From contig NZ_JBHLUE010000019.1 of the NCBI RefSeq assembly GCF_042434095.1, positions 342,423 through 406,422 of the forward strand: DNA of 64,000 bases. Reading direction: 5' to 3'. The notes beneath the pieces were generated by a model. That model did no database searches. It was not told the origin of the DNA and was given only the letters and a program-made list of their open reading frames with translations. The first letter of the stretch is position 1; every line of letters begins with the position of its first letter. This DNA comes from KBS50 sp042434095 (GTDB taxonomy: Bacteria; Actinomycetota; Actinomycetes; Mycobacteriales; Micromonosporaceae). This document shows, one piece after another, positions 1 through 8,478 of the stretch. The position numbers and the translations under genes were made by a program.

Positions 1-649
1 GAGAGGTTCGGCCGGCCGCGGTGGATGGTCAGTGCCGAGCGGGCGGAGATGTCGCCGCGCTTCGGATACTTCCGGACGGCCCGGCCCTCGTACCGGTCGT
101 AGCGCTCCCGGGCCGGGAACATCCCGTGGTCGAAGGCATCCCCGAGGTCCCACTGGGTGCCGGGGGCGATCTCGAACGGGCCCATCTCCTCGACCGTGTC
201 CACCGCCGTGAGGTTGAACGCCAGCGAGGTGAGCCGGCGCTGCCGCCGGGTGTCCTCGGGCATCGGGAAGTCGCGGTGCCAGGGTTGCATCCGGGCGCCC
301 GGGTACGGGGTGTCGAAGCCGAGCTCGACGATCTCGTACTCGTCGCCCAGCACCGCCCGGCACACCGCGTCCACCCACGGATGGGTCACCAGGTCGACGA
401 AGCCGCGCAGCTGCTCGGGGTGGATCTCGACGTACCACCGCTGCGGGCCGCGGCCGACCCGGCCGTTCTCCCGGGAGCTCGCCTCCTGGAAGGCCGCCTC
501 GATGTCCTGCGCCATCCGGTCGATCCAGGCCGCCGGGAAGGCGCCCCGGCAGGCGGTGATGCCGTCCCGGTACAGCTCGCCGAGGGCCTCGACCGGCACC
601 TCCGGTTCCGCCGCACCGGCCGCTGTGCTGCCGCCGCCGAGCTTCGTCA
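1..649 (-). CDS. Phytanoyl-CoA dioxygenase family protein (3' end beyond the window)
   Basis: Read on the minus strand from an ATG at 647-649, preceded 5 nt upstream by a GGAGG ribosome site. 216 codons are visible before the gene leaves the left edge. The protein matches the PhyH family of Fe(II)/2-oxoglutarate dioxygenases: an HxD iron motif (H125, D127 in PWHRDFP), conserved GPFEIAPGTQW, and the distal His (H210) followed by Arg residues in TIHRGRPN, which would complete the metal site and bind 2-oxoglutarate. These enzymes hydroxylate small molecules in the cytoplasm. The substrate cannot be told from sequence. A palindrome about 57 nt upstream of the start (706-717) suggests control by a LacI-type repressor, so a catabolic role is likely. 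The missing C-terminus is only the window edge. Confidence 0.85.
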
Positions 650-705
650 TACCGACCTCCTCGCCACCCCTGCGGGCGGCGTCACGCCGCGCCTGCCGGC
701 AGTAT

Positions 706-717
706 TACAACGTTGTA
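706..717. promoter_or_regulatory. LacI-type operator palindrome TACAACGTTGTA
   Basis: A perfect 12-bp palindrome with central CG, unusually AT-rich for this DNA. It lies 57 nt upstream of the phytanoyl-CoA dioxygenase start and 91 nt upstream of the divergent GST gene. LacI-family operators commonly have this form with a central CG. The cognate regulator is not obvious here: the LacI gene at 61283 sits beside a different operator core (AAGCGCTT), so another LacI protein outside the window is likely. Confidence 0.6.
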
Positions 718-807
718 GATCCGGGGCAACAGGTGCGTCAACGCCGGGCGGGTGGGTATCGGCCATGATGGGACGGGACGCAACACCAGGCGGCGGGAGG
801 GCACCAG

Positions 808-1860
808 ATGGCCGAGCAGACCGGCGGCGAGCGGGAGTCGTGGAAGACCGGCGGGAAATACGTCGAGTCGGGCGGCGAGTTCACCAGGGACCAGCGGTAC
901 ATCGCCACTCGGATCACCGCCGACGGTCGGGACGGCTTCCCGGTGGAGCCGGACCGCTATCGCCTGGTGGTCAGCCGGGCCTGCCCGTGGGCCAACCGCC
1001 TGATCATCGTACGGCGGCTCCTCGGCCTGGAGAGCGCCCTCTCGATGGGCGTGGCCGGCCCAACCCACGACGCGCGGAGCTGGACCTTCGACCTCGACCC
1101 GGGCGGTCGGGACCCGGTGCTCGGCATCGAGCGGCTGCAGGAGGCCTACTTCGCCCGGTTCCCCGGCTACGAGCGCGGGATCACCGTGCCGGCCATCGTG
1201 GACGTGCCCACCGGCCAGGTCGTCACCAACGACTACGCGCGGATGAGCCTCGACCTGTCGACCGAGTGGACGGCGTACCACCGCGACGGCGCCCCGCAGC
1301 TCTACCCGGAGCCGCTGCGCGACGAGATCGACGAGGTCAACGACGGGGTGTTCCGGGACGTCAACAACGGCGTGTACCGGTGCGGCTTCGCCGGCAGCCA
1401 GGCCGCCTACGACAAGGCGTACCGGCGGCTCTTCGACCGGCTCGACCAGCTCTCCGACCGGCTGCGCGACCAGCGGTACCTGGTCGGGGACACCATCACC
1501 GAGGCCGACGTCCGGTTGTTCACCACGCTGGTCCGGTTCGACCCGGTCTACCACGGGCACTTCAAGTGCAACCGGAACAAGCTCACGGAGATGCCGGTGC
1601 TGTGGGCGTACGCGCGCGACCTGTTCCAGACGCCGGGCTTCGGCGACACCATCGACTTCGACCACATCAAGCGGCACTACTACCAGGTGCACGTGGACAT
1701 CAACCCGACCGGCATCGTGCCGCTGGGCCCCGACCTGTCCGGCTGGCTCACGCCGCACGGCCGCGAGGCGCTGGGCGGGCGGCCGTTCGGCGACGGCACC
1801 CCGCCACCGCCGCCGGCGGAGCACGAGCGGGTGCCGGTGGAGCACACGGCCGCGGCCTGA
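808..1860 (+). CDS. Glutathionyl-hydroquinone-reductase-like GST (Xi class, YqjG/ECM4 family)
   Basis: 350 residues, the usual length of Xi-class GSTs. The N-terminal thioredoxin-like half carries the active-site CPW motif (C59-P60-W61 in SRACPWANR), and the C-terminal half has the all-helical GST domain with YLVGDTITEADVRLFTTLVRFD. This family reduces S-thiol conjugates of hydroquinones through the CPW cysteine. Actinomycetes normally make mycothiol rather than glutathione, so the natural cofactor is probably mycothiol (inference). A GGAGGG ribosome site lies about 8 nt before the ATG. The next gene starts 1 nt after the stop, so the two are co-transcribed and probably translationally coupled. 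Confidence 0.88.
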   Translation: MAEQTGGERESWKTGGKYVESGGEFTRDQRYIATRITADGRDGFPVEPDRYRLVVSRACPWANRLIIVRRLLGLESALSMGVAGPTHDARSWTFDLDPGGRDPVLGIERLQEAYFARFPGYERGITVPAIVDVPTGQVVTNDYARMSLDLSTEWTAYHRDGAPQLYPEPLRDEIDEVNDGVFRDVNNGVYRCGFAGSQAAYDKAYRRLFDRLDQLSDRLRDQRYLVGDTITEADVRLFTTLVRFDPVYHGHFKCNRNKLTEMPVLWAYARDLFQTPGFGDTIDFDHIKRHYYQVHVDINPTGIVPLGPDLSGWLTPHGREALGGRPFGDGTPPPPPAEHERVPVEHTAAA

Positions 1861-1861
1861 G

Positions 1862-2299
1862 GTGACCGCGCCCTGGGACCCGGCCGCGCCCGGGGTGCTG
1901 CGGCTGCCGTCCGGCCGGCTGGTCCGCGGCCGCGGCCTGCGCGCCGGGCCACCGGACGGACCGGCGCCGACGTACGCGCTCTACCTGCTCGGCCGGCCGC
2001 CGGCGGCGCCGCCCTGGGAGTTCCGGTGGCTGCGCTGGCCCGACTTCCGGCTGCCCAGCGACCGCGCCGGTGCGTACCGGCTGCTGCGGGAGGCCTGGCG
2101 GCGGACCGCGACCGACCGGGTGGAGCTGGCCTGCCGCGGCGGCCGGGGCCGGACCGGTACGGCGCTGGCCTGCCTCGCGGTGCTCGACGGGGTGCCGCCG
2201 GCCGCGGCGGTCGCCTTCGTCCGGCGGCACTACCACCCGAGGGCCGTGGAGACGCCCTGGCAGGCCCGGTACGTCCGCCGGTTCGACGCGGGCCGCTGA
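1862..2299 (+). CDS. Protein-tyrosine-phosphatase-like protein
   Basis: 145 residues from a GTG one base after the GST stop codon. The CX5R phosphatase loop is clear (C91 to R97 in ACRGGRGRTGTA), and a WPD-loop equivalent (W59-P60-D61) precedes it at a normal distance, supplying the general acid. The residue before the catalytic Cys is Ala rather than the usual His, which should raise the Cys pKa. The rest is a minimal dual-specificity fold. Coupling to a redox GST suggests a shared stress-related transcript, but the substrate is unknown. A GC-rich spacer with repeated GGCCGGTTCGGCGCC blocks follows (2303-2420). Confidence 0.75.
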   Translation: MTAPWDPAAPGVLRLPSGRLVRGRGLRAGPPDGPAPTYALYLLGRPPAAPPWEFRWLRWPDFRLPSDRAGAYRLLREAWRRTATDRVELACRGGRGRTGTALACLAVLDGVPPAAAVAFVRRHYHPRAVETPWQARYVRRFDAGR

Positions 2300-2423
2300 G
2301 GCGCCGGTCAGCCCGACGGGCCGGTGCCGACGCGACGAGCGCCGGCCGGTTCGGCGCCCGTCCAGGTCTGCGGGCTGGCCGGTTCGGCGCCGGCCGGCAG
2401 GCGCATCGACGCCGGCCGTGGGG

Positions 2424-3380
2424 TCAGTCCCGCAGTCGCCAGCCCGCGCCGGGCGACGACTTTCCGCCGCGGGCGCCCACCAGGGCGGCGCCGTCGCCGG
2501 CCCGGGCCCCGCTGTCCCGCCGGGTGTCGTCCGCGTCGCCGGCGGCCCGCTCGGCGCCGACCCGGTCGCTGTCGTCGTCGGCGGCCAGCCCGGCGCCGAC
2601 CCGGTCGCTGTCCTCCGCGTCGGCCCCGGCGTCGGCCGGGTCGAGGGCCGCGGCCTCGCGCCGGCGGCGGGACAGCACCAGATAGCCGACCCCGACCCCG
2701 GCGCCCGCGATCACGCCGCCGGCCAGCGCCACGCCGATCTCGCCGGTGAGCCCCAGCGACGCGCCGGAGCCGTCCGTCGCCGGCTGCGCCACGCCCGGGT
2801 CGGCGGCCCCGGGGTCGGCGCCGGAGTCCCCGTGCCCGGCGTGCCCGGCCGCCGGCGTGCCGGCCACCAGCGCGATACTGGCCGCCGGGTGCGCGCCGCC
2901 GGGCGGATCGGCCCAGGTGACCACGGTGCCGTCGGAGTACGTCTGCACGACCGGCAGCGTCAGCCGGTCACCCTGGGGCAGCGGACCGAGCGAGACGCCC
3001 AGCTCGATGGGGCCCACGGTGGCCGGCCGATCGGCGCGGACGAAGGTGATCGAGCTGACCACGTCGGTGACCGCCTCCTGGTGCATCCCGGGCACCGCCT
3101 GGCCGAGGTGCCGGCTGGTGATCTTCGGACCCCAGCCGTCCACCGACATCGGGTACACCTCGGCCACGGTGCTGTCCGCCGGGAACCGCACCTCCACCCG
3201 CGTGGTGTACGCGCCGGGCCGGTCCTCGGTGAGCCGGACGGTCAGATCGGCCGCGTCGCCCCGGACCGCCTGGGCCGGGACGACCGTGACGTCGGCGTGC
3301 GCGTGGCCGGCCCACAGCAGCACGCCGAGCAGCGCCGTACCGATCGCCAGCGCACCGCGTACCAGCACCGAGACCACCAT
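2424..3380 (-). CDS. YcnI-like DUF1775 protein, secreted and membrane-anchored
   Basis: 318 residues. A signal peptide (about 1-29, ending AHA) is followed by a DUF1775 domain (about 30-165; VTVVPAQA, SVDGW, GPLPQGDRLTLPVVQ), a His/Gly-rich linker, a C-terminal transmembrane helix (about 213-237) and a charged cytoplasmic tail. YcnI proteins are extracytoplasmic copper-binding proteins, and in the family the mature N-terminal residue is normally a His that helps bind Cu(II). Here the predicted cleavage site leaves Asp30 first, so copper binding may be altered. Trp83 and Trp156 are retained. No CopC/CopD or SCO neighbours are present, unlike many copper loci. The gene stands alone downstream of the zinc-ribbon operon, with 144 nt between. 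Confidence 0.82.
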   Translation of the reverse strand: MVVSVLVRGALAIGTALLGVLLWAGHAHADVTVVPAQAVRGDAADLTVRLTEDRPGAYTTRVEVRFPADSTVAEVYPMSVDGWGPKITSRHLGQAVPGMHQEAVTDVVSSITFVRADRPATVGPIELGVSLGPLPQGDRLTLPVVQTYSDGTVVTWADPPGGAHPAASIALVAGTPAAGHAGHGDSGADPGAADPGVAQPATDGSGASLGLTGEIGVALAGGVIAGAGVGVGYLVLSRRRREAAALDPADAGADAEDSDRVGAGLAADDDSDRVGAERAAGDADDTRRDSGARAGDGAALVGARGGKSSPGAGWRLRD

Positions 3381-3524
3381 CCGAACCCTCCATCCGCCGT
3401 GGGTTCGCGCCGCGTCCGGCGCGACCCCTGCCAGGTAGTTCGGATCGCGACCGGCAAAGGTTCAACGCCCGGCCGATTTGCCCGCCCGGCCGCTCGCCGG
3501 TCGCCGGCCGTGCCGACCGGCCGG

Positions 3525-4760
3525 TCAGTATGACCAGGTCAGCGCGCCATCCGGGCTCACCGTGACGGTGCCGCCCACCGACACCTCCGGGTGTTCCACC
3601 GTCGTGGCGAACTCGTTCGGGCTGACCATCGAGGTGTAGCGCACCTCGAGCCGGCCGGGGCGTACGGTTTCCACCGTCGCCCGCCGGCCGTCCCACCGCG
3701 GCTCGTCGACCGGCTTGACCTCGATGCCCGGCTGGTCCAGCACGCGCCAGTGGACGTCCCGCTCGTACAGGATGATCCCGGGTACGTGGAATGGGCAGTC
3801 GCGAGGGCTCAGCTCCGTGCTCCGGGCACAGGCGGCGAGGTACGCGGCCACCTGGATCCGGATCGCCGCGACGGCCTCCGGCTTGACGGTCACCGCCACC
3901 GGCACGGCTACCGGGTCGAGCGCGCCCGGCCGGCCGGCGATCACGGCGTCGCCGGGCGCCGCCGTGACCAGCGGATCGTCGGCCGGGATGGCCACCGCGT
4001 ACCGGCCCGGGAACACCGGCACGGCGGCCTGGGCGCCGGCCACGGGCGCGGCCGTCACGGTGACGCCGCCGAGCCGGACCCGGTCCGCGGCCGGCGTCAC
4101 CAGCAGCACCATCGCCATCCCGCCGTCGGAGATGCGCCACGGCCGGGACGACCCCACCCGGTCCCGGGTCAACCACACCGTGCTGCTCAACTCCGTCCCG
4201 CCGATCCGGTAGGTGATCGGCAGGTAGGCGCGGCTGCGGTCGGGGCGGCGGGTGTCGTCCCGAGGATCGCCGTAGCCGACCCGGCCGGTCCGCAGGTCGG
4301 TCGGCGGCTCGTACCCCTCGCGCAGCGCCGGGTCCCGGCAGCTCGGCGCGGCGCAGCCGACGAGCCGGCCGGCCCGCTCGGCGTCGCGGTCGGCGAGCGC
4401 CGCGAACAGCTCCCGGACCGGGCGGTCCGGCGCCCCGTCCAGGGCACCGAGCACGACGACGGCCGCCGGCAGCAGCACGGCCGCCGCGACGGCGGCCGGC
4501 AGCAGCGTCCGGCGGCCCGCCCACCACCGCCCTCGGGCCGGATCGCCCGAAGGCGGATCGGGCGGCTCGAACGCCGCATCGCCCGCCCGCGGAGCCGGTG
4601 GCGGGTCGCCGCGCACATCCGCCGACCGAACGCGCGGCGCCGGGCCGGGCGGCGGATCGCGCTGCGGCAGGGCGGACCCGCAGGATCGGCAGAACCGGGC
4701 CCCTGGACGGGCCGGCGTGGCGCAGGCCGGGCAGCGCCGCGGACCCACCGGCGCGGTCAC
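3525..4760 (-). CDS. Zinc-ribbon membrane protein of unknown function
   Basis: 411 residues from a GTG at 4758-4760 that overlaps the stop codon of the preceding ATPase-like gene by 4 bp (GTGA). This overlap fixes the start. The N-terminus has a rubredoxin-like zinc ribbon (Cys10, Cys13, Cys24, Cys27), then a Pro-rich cytoplasmic linker, one transmembrane helix (about 85-107) and a long, probably extracytoplasmic region of about 300 residues that I do not recognise. It contains two Cys pairs (CAAPSC and CARSTELSPRDC). It is the last gene of a three-gene operon with an M48 peptidase and a degenerate coupling-type ATPase. The first and last proteins share the same zinc-ribbon style, which suggests they work together at the membrane. 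Confidence 0.7.
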   Translation of the reverse strand: MTAPVGPRRCPACATPARPGARFCRSCGSALPQRDPPPGPAPRVRSADVRGDPPPAPRAGDAAFEPPDPPSGDPARGRWWAGRRTLLPAAVAAAVLLPAAVVVLGALDGAPDRPVRELFAALADRDAERAGRLVGCAAPSCRDPALREGYEPPTDLRTGRVGYGDPRDDTRRPDRSRAYLPITYRIGGTELSSTVWLTRDRVGSSRPWRISDGGMAMVLLVTPAADRVRLGGVTVTAAPVAGAQAAVPVFPGRYAVAIPADDPLVTAAPGDAVIAGRPGALDPVAVPVAVTVKPEAVAAIRIQVAAYLAACARSTELSPRDCPFHVPGIILYERDVHWRVLDQPGIEVKPVDEPRWDGRRATVETVRPGRLEVRYTSMVSPNEFATTVEHPEVSVGGTVTVSPDGALTWSY

Positions 4761-6094
4761 GGCTGCGCCCGGGCCGGGACCGTGGTGAAGCCGGACCGGA
4801 CGCGGTACGGCTCCATCAGCTCGGCTGGTCGCGCCTCGACCAGCAGCGGCGGGTCCGACCGGTAGAACAGCCAGGCCCGCCCCGGCGGCAGTTGCTGGAG
4901 CGTCTCCACCGGCAGCACCGGCCGGTGCAGCGCGCCGGTCAGGTACCGCCCGCTCGAATAGCTGACCCGCGCCTCGCGGAACTCCCCCGCCCAGCCCGAC
5001 ACGTCCCGCAGGTCGTCGCCGTTGCACAGCCCACCGAAGAGCGCCTTCGCGGTGCTGGCCGTGACGATCGCCTGCTGACCGTCCCGGCCGTACCGGCCGC
5101 GCAGCGCGGCCAGGCTCTGCGCTGCCCACAGGGTGACGATCCCGCGCTCGCCGCCCTCGGCGAGCAGCGCGGGCAGCGACTCCACCGGCGCCACCGCGGG
5201 CAGGTCGTCCAGCACCAGCAGCAGGCCCGGGTCGATCCGGCCGGTCGACGAGCGCCCGGCCCGGTCCGTGGCCCGCTGCACGATCGCATCGACCAGCGCC
5301 GCCACCAGCGGCACGGCGGCCCGCCGGTGATCGGCCTGGCAGACCACGAACAGCGTCGAGCCGGACTCCAGGAAGCCGTCGAGGTCCAGGGTGGTGCCGG
5401 CCGTTGCGTCCCGGACCCGCGGCTCGGCCATCGCGTCCAGGGCGTGCCGCGCCAGCCCGTACGCGGCCGACCGCTCGGGGTCGGCGAGCCGCGCGGTGGC
5501 GGCGAGCTCCGCGGACCACCCGGCCGCGCCGGCGGCGGCCCGTTCCAGGATGCCCACCGGCTCGGCCAGGTCCCGGCCCGCCAGCCAGCCGAGCACGGCC
5601 CCGGCATCCCGGCGGGCGAGCGCCGCGGCGTGCAGCAGCCCGCGCAGCAGCGCGGCCGCGGCGGTGCCCCGGTACGCGTCGGCGCGGTCCCCCGAGCCGG
5701 TGGTCGAGACCAGCGCCCAGGCTCGGCGGTAGGCCACGGCCGGGTCGGCGCAGCCGGCCAGCGGGGACCACCGCACCCGCTCCGGGCCGGACCGGGCGGC
5801 GAACGGGTCGTACACGTACAGGTCCCCGCCGCGCCGGGCCGCCACCCGGCGGCGCCAGTCGCCCGCGGCCCGCAGCAGGTGGTCGCGGGTGCCGGCGCAC
5901 AGCACGGCGCCGTCCCAGTGCATCAGCGTCGGTACGAGCAGCCCGGCCGCGTGTCCGTAGCCGGGCGGGGCCACCACCCCGACCGAGTCGGCGGGCGCCG
6001 ACCAGCACGGCTGATGGCCGTCGACCACGTCGAGGCCCAGGTACACCTGTCGGCGCGGGCGGACCTCGAACGGCGGCAGCGGCGGGTAGTCCAC
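4757..6094 (-). CDS. TraD/TraG (VirD4/TcpA)-like ATPase homologue with degenerate Walker motifs
   Basis: 445 residues. The layout follows actinobacterial coupling-type ATPases: an N-terminal P-loop region, a helical insert, a Walker B strand and the typical LLAEGGERGIVTLWAAQSLAALRGRYG helix region. The P-loop position reads APPGYGHAAG (about 42-51), so the essential GK(T/S) is missing, and Walker B ends in Asp-Asp (D296-D297) rather than Asp-Glu. ATP hydrolysis is therefore doubtful, and this looks like a pseudo-ATPase scaffold. It starts 4 nt after the M48 peptidase stop and overlaps the zinc-ribbon gene by 4 bp. No relaxase or other conjugation genes are nearby, so a mobile-element role is unlikely. 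Confidence 0.7.
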   Translation of the reverse strand: MDYPPLPPFEVRPRRQVYLGLDVVDGHQPCWSAPADSVGVVAPPGYGHAAGLLVPTLMHWDGAVLCAGTRDHLLRAAGDWRRRVAARRGGDLYVYDPFAARSGPERVRWSPLAGCADPAVAYRRAWALVSTTGSGDRADAYRGTAAAALLRGLLHAAALARRDAGAVLGWLAGRDLAEPVGILERAAAGAAGWSAELAATARLADPERSAAYGLARHALDAMAEPRVRDATAGTTLDLDGFLESGSTLFVVCQADHRRAAVPLVAALVDAIVQRATDRAGRSSTGRIDPGLLLVLDDLPAVAPVESLPALLAEGGERGIVTLWAAQSLAALRGRYGRDGQQAIVTASTAKALFGGLCNGDDLRDVSGWAGEFREARVSYSSGRYLTGALHRPVLPVETLQQLPPGRAWLFYRSDPPLLVEARPAELMEPYRVRSGFTTVPARAQP

Positions 6095-6098
6095 GCGT

Positions 6099-7559
6099 TC
6101 ACCAGCCCTTCTCCAGCGTCACCCCGGGCGTCCAGCCGGGCAGCGCCCGGGAGAGCGGGTGATGCTCCCGGACCGGGTAGCGGTGGCCGGGCCGCTCCAG
6201 CCGTTCCAGCCGCAGCTCGATCGGCGGATGGCCGGCGTAGACGACCTCCTCCCACCCGGTGCGGGGCTCGTCGAAGGTGCCGGCGATCCCGGCGAGGACG
6301 ACCCGCAGCGGGTCGGCGTAGCCGGCCCGGGCCGCCACGGCATCCGCCCGGAACTCGGCCTCGCGGAAGGTGCCCACCTGGAGCGGGATGACCAGGTACT
6401 CGGCGGTGATGCGGATCGGCCAGAGCAGGACCCGCAGGGCGAAGTGCAGGGTCCGGAGCTTTTCCCGCTTCAGCAACTGGTAGCCGAGTTCGGAGAGGAG
6501 ATACAGCGGCAGCGTGACGCCGAGCGACCAGGCCCGGGCGAGGGCGTCCCCGCCCACCCAGTGCCCGACCTCGTGCGCCAGCACGGCCGCGACCTGCCGC
6601 CGGTCGTACGAGACGTGGTCGAGCAGGCCGGTGTGCACCACCACGTACCGGTGCCCGGCCGCGGCGTTGGGCGTGGGGTGGTCCCGGACCAGCAGTTGCG
6701 GCATCGAGCGCAGGCCGAGCCGGCCGGTCACCTCGGCGAGGATCGGCAGCAGCCAGGCGGCCTCCCGGCGGGACGGCCGCCGGGCGCCGGCCAGCCGCCA
6801 CCACATCCGCTCGGTGGCCATCGAGTAGGCCACGTAGAGCGCGCCGACCACCAGCGCCGTGACGACCTGCCCGACCGCGAGGGTCCACGGCCAGATCGGG
6901 TCGTTCGCATAGAGCGCCTCCCACGGCCAAACGGCGGCGATCCAGGCCAGCGTGGTGGCCCCGTTCAGGGCGCCCAGAATGCCGCCGATGATCCCGCCCA
7001 GCTGGGCCGCCGCGGTCGGCAGCAGCTCCCGGGCCGAGATCGGCAGCGGGATGACCCAGGTCAGCATCGTGTCGATCCGGCGCAGCATGCCCGGGCCGGC
7101 CACCGTGCCGGACAGCGCGCCGGCGAGGCCGCCGAACAGCGCGCCCACCGCGCCGAGCAGCACCACGAGCGGCACGTTGAACCAGCCGGCCACGATCCCC
7201 ACCAGGGTGGCCGGGACGTTCCGACCGACGGTCCCGCGGACCAGGGTGGCGAGGGACGGCCAGCGGCGCTGCGCGGGCAGCCGTCCCGTGGGCGGCAGCC
7301 GTTCCTCCGGCAGCGGCGTCCGCGGCGCCGGAATGGCCGGTACAGGAGCGGCCGGCCACTCCCCCACGACCGGCGCGTCCTGGCCGGCGCCTCCGTCCTC
7401 GCCGGCGCGCAGGCCGTCACGTGGCGCCGGGCCGGGCGGCGCTTGGGGGCCGGGCGGCGCTTGGGGGCCGGGCGGCGCTTGGGGGTCGATCCCGGCGCCG
7501 CACCGACCGCACACCGTCGCGTCGGCGGGGTTGGGCCACCCGCACTGGTCGCAGTACAT
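6099..7559 (-). CDS. M48-family zinc metalloprotease with N-terminal zinc ribbon
   Basis: 486 residues and the first gene of its operon. A zinc ribbon (Cys3, Cys6, Cys17, Cys20) is followed by three PQAPPG repeats and a Pro-rich linker, several hydrophobic helices (about 115-155, 185-210, 225-245) and an HtpX-like M48 domain. The metal site is H329-E330-V-G-H333 with a downstream Glu in the FREAEFRADAVAA segment. M48 proteases of this type degrade membrane proteins in quality control, with the catalytic domain in the cytoplasm. The ribbon could recruit partners or substrates. Its fixed pairing with a dead coupling-type ATPase and a second zinc-ribbon membrane protein is not a standard HtpX context. 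Confidence 0.85.
   Translation of the reverse strand: MYCDQCGWPNPADATVCGRCGAGIDPQAPPGPQAPPGPQAPPGPAPRDGLRAGEDGGAGQDAPVVGEWPAAPVPAIPAPRTPLPEERLPPTGRLPAQRRWPSLATLVRGTVGRNVPATLVGIVAGWFNVPLVVLLGAVGALFGGLAGALSGTVAGPGMLRRIDTMLTWVIPLPISARELLPTAAAQLGGIIGGILGALNGATTLAWIAAVWPWEALYANDPIWPWTLAVGQVVTALVVGALYVAYSMATERMWWRLAGARRPSRREAAWLLPILAEVTGRLGLRSMPQLLVRDHPTPNAAAGHRYVVVHTGLLDHVSYDRRQVAAVLAHEVGHWVGGDALARAWSLGVTLPLYLLSELGYQLLKREKLRTLHFALRVLLWPIRITAEYLVIPLQVGTFREAEFRADAVAARAGYADPLRVVLAGIAGTFDEPRTGWEEVVYAGHPPIELRLERLERPGHRYPVREHHPLSRALPGWTPGVTLEKGW
7433..7486. repeat. 18-bp tandem repeat, three copies, inside the M48 gene
   Basis: Three near-identical 18-bp units encode the PQAPPG hexapeptides of the linker between the zinc ribbon and the membrane helices. 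Copy number probably varies between strains. Confidence 0.85.
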
Positions 7560-7710
7560 CGGCGGTCACCTCCCCGTGCCCGGCTGGCACGAGCCGCGGC
7601 AAGCGGTTGGCGGAAATCGACCTGAGTCAACGGTAACCTTCCGTCGCCCACCCGCCTACCCTCGGTCGCGATCGCGACCATGACCGGCCCCGGGCCGGGG
7701 TCCGTGCGGG

Positions 7711-7800
7711 GCCGGCGCGACCAGCCGGCGCGGTCAGCCGGCCGGCGCGACCAGCCGACGTAGTCAGCCGGCCGGCGCGACCAGCCGGCGCGGTCAGCCG
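7711..7800. repeat. 30-bp tandem repeat, three copies, at the 3' end of the kinase gene
   Basis: Three 30-bp units (7711-7740, 7741-7770, 7771-7800) differ at only two positions. The third contains the stop codon of the anti-sigma-type kinase gene (7794-7796), so the array duplicates the gene terminus into the spacer. The rest of 7560-7710 shows nothing recognisable. Confidence 0.85.
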
Positions 7801-8279
7801 GCCGGGGTGATCCGCCTGCCGAGGCGGACCGTGGTGCCCCACGGGCCGCCGCAGACGTCCGCCTCGTCCATCAGGGCGTCCATCAGCATCCGACCCCGGC
7901 CACGACCGGCGGACCGCGGGTCGACCCGCGGCTCCGTCCAGCCACCGGTGTCCCGGATCTCGGCCGCCAACCGTCCGGCACGCAGCCAGAGGCGCACGGT
8001 CACCCGTTGATCCCCGGCGAACCCGTACCCGTGCTCGATGGCGTTGGCGCAGGCCTCGCCCACCGCCACCAGGACGTCGTCGGCCACCAGCTCCGGCACG
8101 CCGGCGGCGGCCAACCAGCGCCGCAGGTCCGCGCGCAACGGCGCCAGCTCGGTCGCCCGGGCCGCGATCGAGGCGTGGAACGGCCGGGCCGGGCGCGACC
8201 GCAGGACCGTATCGCCGGCCGCGGCCTCGAGCCCCTCGCCCACCCGTCCGCCCCTTTCCCGCACCGCCGGCGTGTCCAT
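7794..8279 (-). CDS. HATPase_c anti-sigma-factor-type kinase (RsbW/SpoIIAB-like)
   Basis: 161 residues from an ATG at 8277-8279 with GGGAG about 10 nt upstream. A longer in-frame reading to 8429 exists but would translate the 27-bp repeats at 8374-8455, so it was not chosen. The GHKL ATPase motifs are present: N box GEACANAIEHGY, G1 box IRDTGGW and G2 region GRGRGRMLMDALMDE. Such proteins bind or phosphorylate anti-anti-sigma partners to control a sigma-B-type factor, or act as stand-alone signalling kinases. No sigma factor or antagonist gene is adjacent, so it is an orphan and its partner is unknown. Confidence 0.82.
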   Translation of the reverse strand: MDTPAVRERGGRVGEGLEAAAGDTVLRSRPARPFHASIAARATELAPLRADLRRWLAAAGVPELVADDVLVAVGEACANAIEHGYGFAGDQRVTVRLWLRAGRLAAEIRDTGGWTEPRVDPRSAGRGRGRMLMDALMDEADVCGGPWGTTVRLGRRITPAG

Positions 8280-8373
8280 CGCCAGACAACTCCCGGTGAC
8301 GCAGGTCGGATCGTGCCCCCCGGTGCCGGACAGATTATCTCGTCCGCCGCCGGGGCGCCGACGCCAGTAGGCC

Positions 8374-8455
8374 ACCAAGCGCGGCCGATGCCCGTCGGTC
8401 ACCAGACGCGACCGATGCCCGTCGGCCATGGAGGCACGGCCGACGCCCGTCGGCC
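8374..8455. repeat. 27/28-bp imperfect tandem repeat, three copies
   Basis: Units at 8374-8400, 8401-8427 and 8428-8455 share the core CGATGCCCGTCGG or close variants. They fill the spacer between the inhibitor gene and the kinase gene. No coding or regulatory role is visible. Confidence 0.7.
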
Positions 8456-8478
8456 ACTGGGCGCGGACCGGAGCCGGG

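Noticed and set aside
4757..6094. Evidence for an integrative conjugative element
   Set aside because: The TraD-like gene lacks a functional P-loop and has no relaxase, integrase, att site or replication gene around it.
8280..8429. N-terminal extension of the HATPase kinase to 8429
   Set aside because: It would translate the 27-bp spacer repeats; the ATG at 8279 has its own ribosome site and starts near the domain.
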